A stretch of DNA of 5,923 nucleotides. Origin: Chloroflexota bacterium. GTDB taxonomy: Bacteria; Chloroflexota; Limnocylindria; Limnocylindrales; CSP1-4. Every line of letters begins with the position of its first letter. Position 1 is the stretch's first letter. Location: contig JACQEF010000254.1 of assembly GCA_016200745.1 (NCBI GenBank), positions 1 to 5,923 of the forward strand, written 5' to 3'. Position numbers and translations under genes: made by a program. This document shows positions 5,477 through 5,923 of the stretch, one piece after another. The notes beneath the pieces are model-generated. The model saw only the letters and a program-made list of their open reading frames with translations, ran no database searches and was not told the DNA's origin.

Positions 5477-5923
5477 CGGGCCGCCTCGAGCACGGCCCGC
5501 CCAAAGCCACCGAGCGCGATGTCGTCGAGGGGCGGGTTGATCAGCCCGGCCCGCGCGTCGCGGAACGCGCGCTCGAGCCGTCCGGCCAGGAACCCGGGCC
5601 CGCCTGCGATCCGGAGCGCCTCGTCGGTCGCGCCGACCGCGGCGTTGGTGGCCGTGATCTTGGCCAGCGAGAGGTCCGGGACGATCCGCGCCTGCGCCGC
5701 GGCGTCGCCGGCCGCCGCATCCCATCGCCGGGTGGCGTCGAACAGCACGATCCGCGCCGCCCGGAGCGTCGCGTCCAGCCGGCCCAGCCGCAGCTGAACC
5801 GACGGGATGTCGGCGACCGCCGTGCTCCCGTCGCCCGGCCGCCGGTCGCGCGCCCATCGGGCAACCGTCCCGCGCGCACCCTCGCCCACGCCGAGGTACG
5901 TCGCCGCGACCGCAGCCGCAAAC
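5473..5923 (-). CDS. Acyl-CoA dehydrogenase-family flavoprotein, C-terminal part (runs off right edge)
   Basis: The last 149 residues of a longer protein; the frame is open through the right edge, so the GTG at 5887-5889 is internal. The sequence is the C-terminal helical bundle of the acyl-CoA dehydrogenase superfamily: AATYLGVGEGARG at the start of the bundle, VQLRLGRLDATLRAAR, KITATNAAVGATDEALRIAG, then GGPG and LERAFRDARAG followed by INPPLDD near the end. These FAD enzymes oxidise acyl-CoA thioesters and hand electrons to electron-transfer flavoprotein. Related branches include DszC-like monooxygenases and nitroalkane oxidase. The familiar YEGT-type segment near the C terminus is replaced here by INPPLDD, so classical dehydrogenase activity cannot be assumed. 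The stop overlaps the PAS-like gene start by four bases. The superfamily is secure and the substrate is unknown. Confidence 0.85.
   Translation of the reverse strand, partial: FAAAVAATYLGVGEGARGTVARWARDRRPGDGSTAVADIPSVQLRLGRLDATLRAARIVLFDATRRWDAAAGDAAAQARIVPDLSLAKITATNAAVGATDEALRIAGGPGFLAGRLERAFRDARAGLINPPLDDIALGGFGRAVLEAAR

Noticed and set aside
5477..5857. Upstream extension of the PAS-like frame, which would give 244 residues
   Set aside because: It overlaps the convincing acyl-CoA dehydrogenase frame and is Arg/Gly/Ala-rich. The ATGA overlap at 5473-5476 is the better start.

Overview
The window is very GC-rich, with third codon positions dominated by G/C. Every gene I can support is on the minus strand, so transcription runs from the right edge to the left. 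The genes sit head to tail with 1-4 base overlaps or gaps of 14-28 bases, which suggests a single operon that continues past both edges. The composition, GTG starts and gene content fit a free-living, respiring high-GC bacterium. A Chloroflexota lineage or an actinobacterium would both fit, and the sequence alone does not decide between them.

Layout in transcription order: (1) 5473-5923, the 3' end of an acyl-CoA dehydrogenase-family flavoenzyme, open at the right edge; (2) 5123-5476, a small protein that looks like a lone PAS domain; (3) 4701-5123, a DUF4332 helix-hairpin-helix protein; (4) 3971-4672, a four-helix membrane protein of the DUF1461 / TIGR01906 type; (5) 2640-3974, moeA; (6) 2023-2625, moaC; (7) 1502-2026, a MogA/MoaB-family gene; (8) 1502 down to the left edge, a membrane Fe-S oxidoreductase made of a NarI-like cytochrome b domain, two [4Fe-4S] motifs and the start of an HdrD-like cysteine-rich domain. 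This last architecture resembles EtfD / ETF:menaquinone oxidoreductases.

moeA, moaC and mogA form a compact molybdenum cofactor block: MoaC helps make cyclic pyranopterin monophosphate, MogA adenylates molybdopterin, and MoeA inserts molybdate. moaA, moaD and moaE are not in the window. The flanking acyl-CoA dehydrogenase and EtfD-like protein could form an electron route from acyl-CoA through electron-transfer flavoprotein to the quinone pool. That link is inferred from domain architecture and operon context.

The main anomaly is in gene 8. Its reading frame breaks at about 703-704. The upstream part ends just before the first ferredoxin motif, and the downstream part resumes in another frame at the third cysteine of that motif. 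Family expectation suggests about 49 bases are missing, including the first two cysteines of the cluster. The downstream frame then stays open to the window edge with an intact second cluster motif, so this is either a very recent lesion or an assembly error. I see no RNA genes, CRISPR, insertion sequences or gene-free stretches longer than 30 bases. I found no clearly undescribed system. The least understood parts are the PAS-DUF4332-DUF1461 trio coupled to the cofactor genes.
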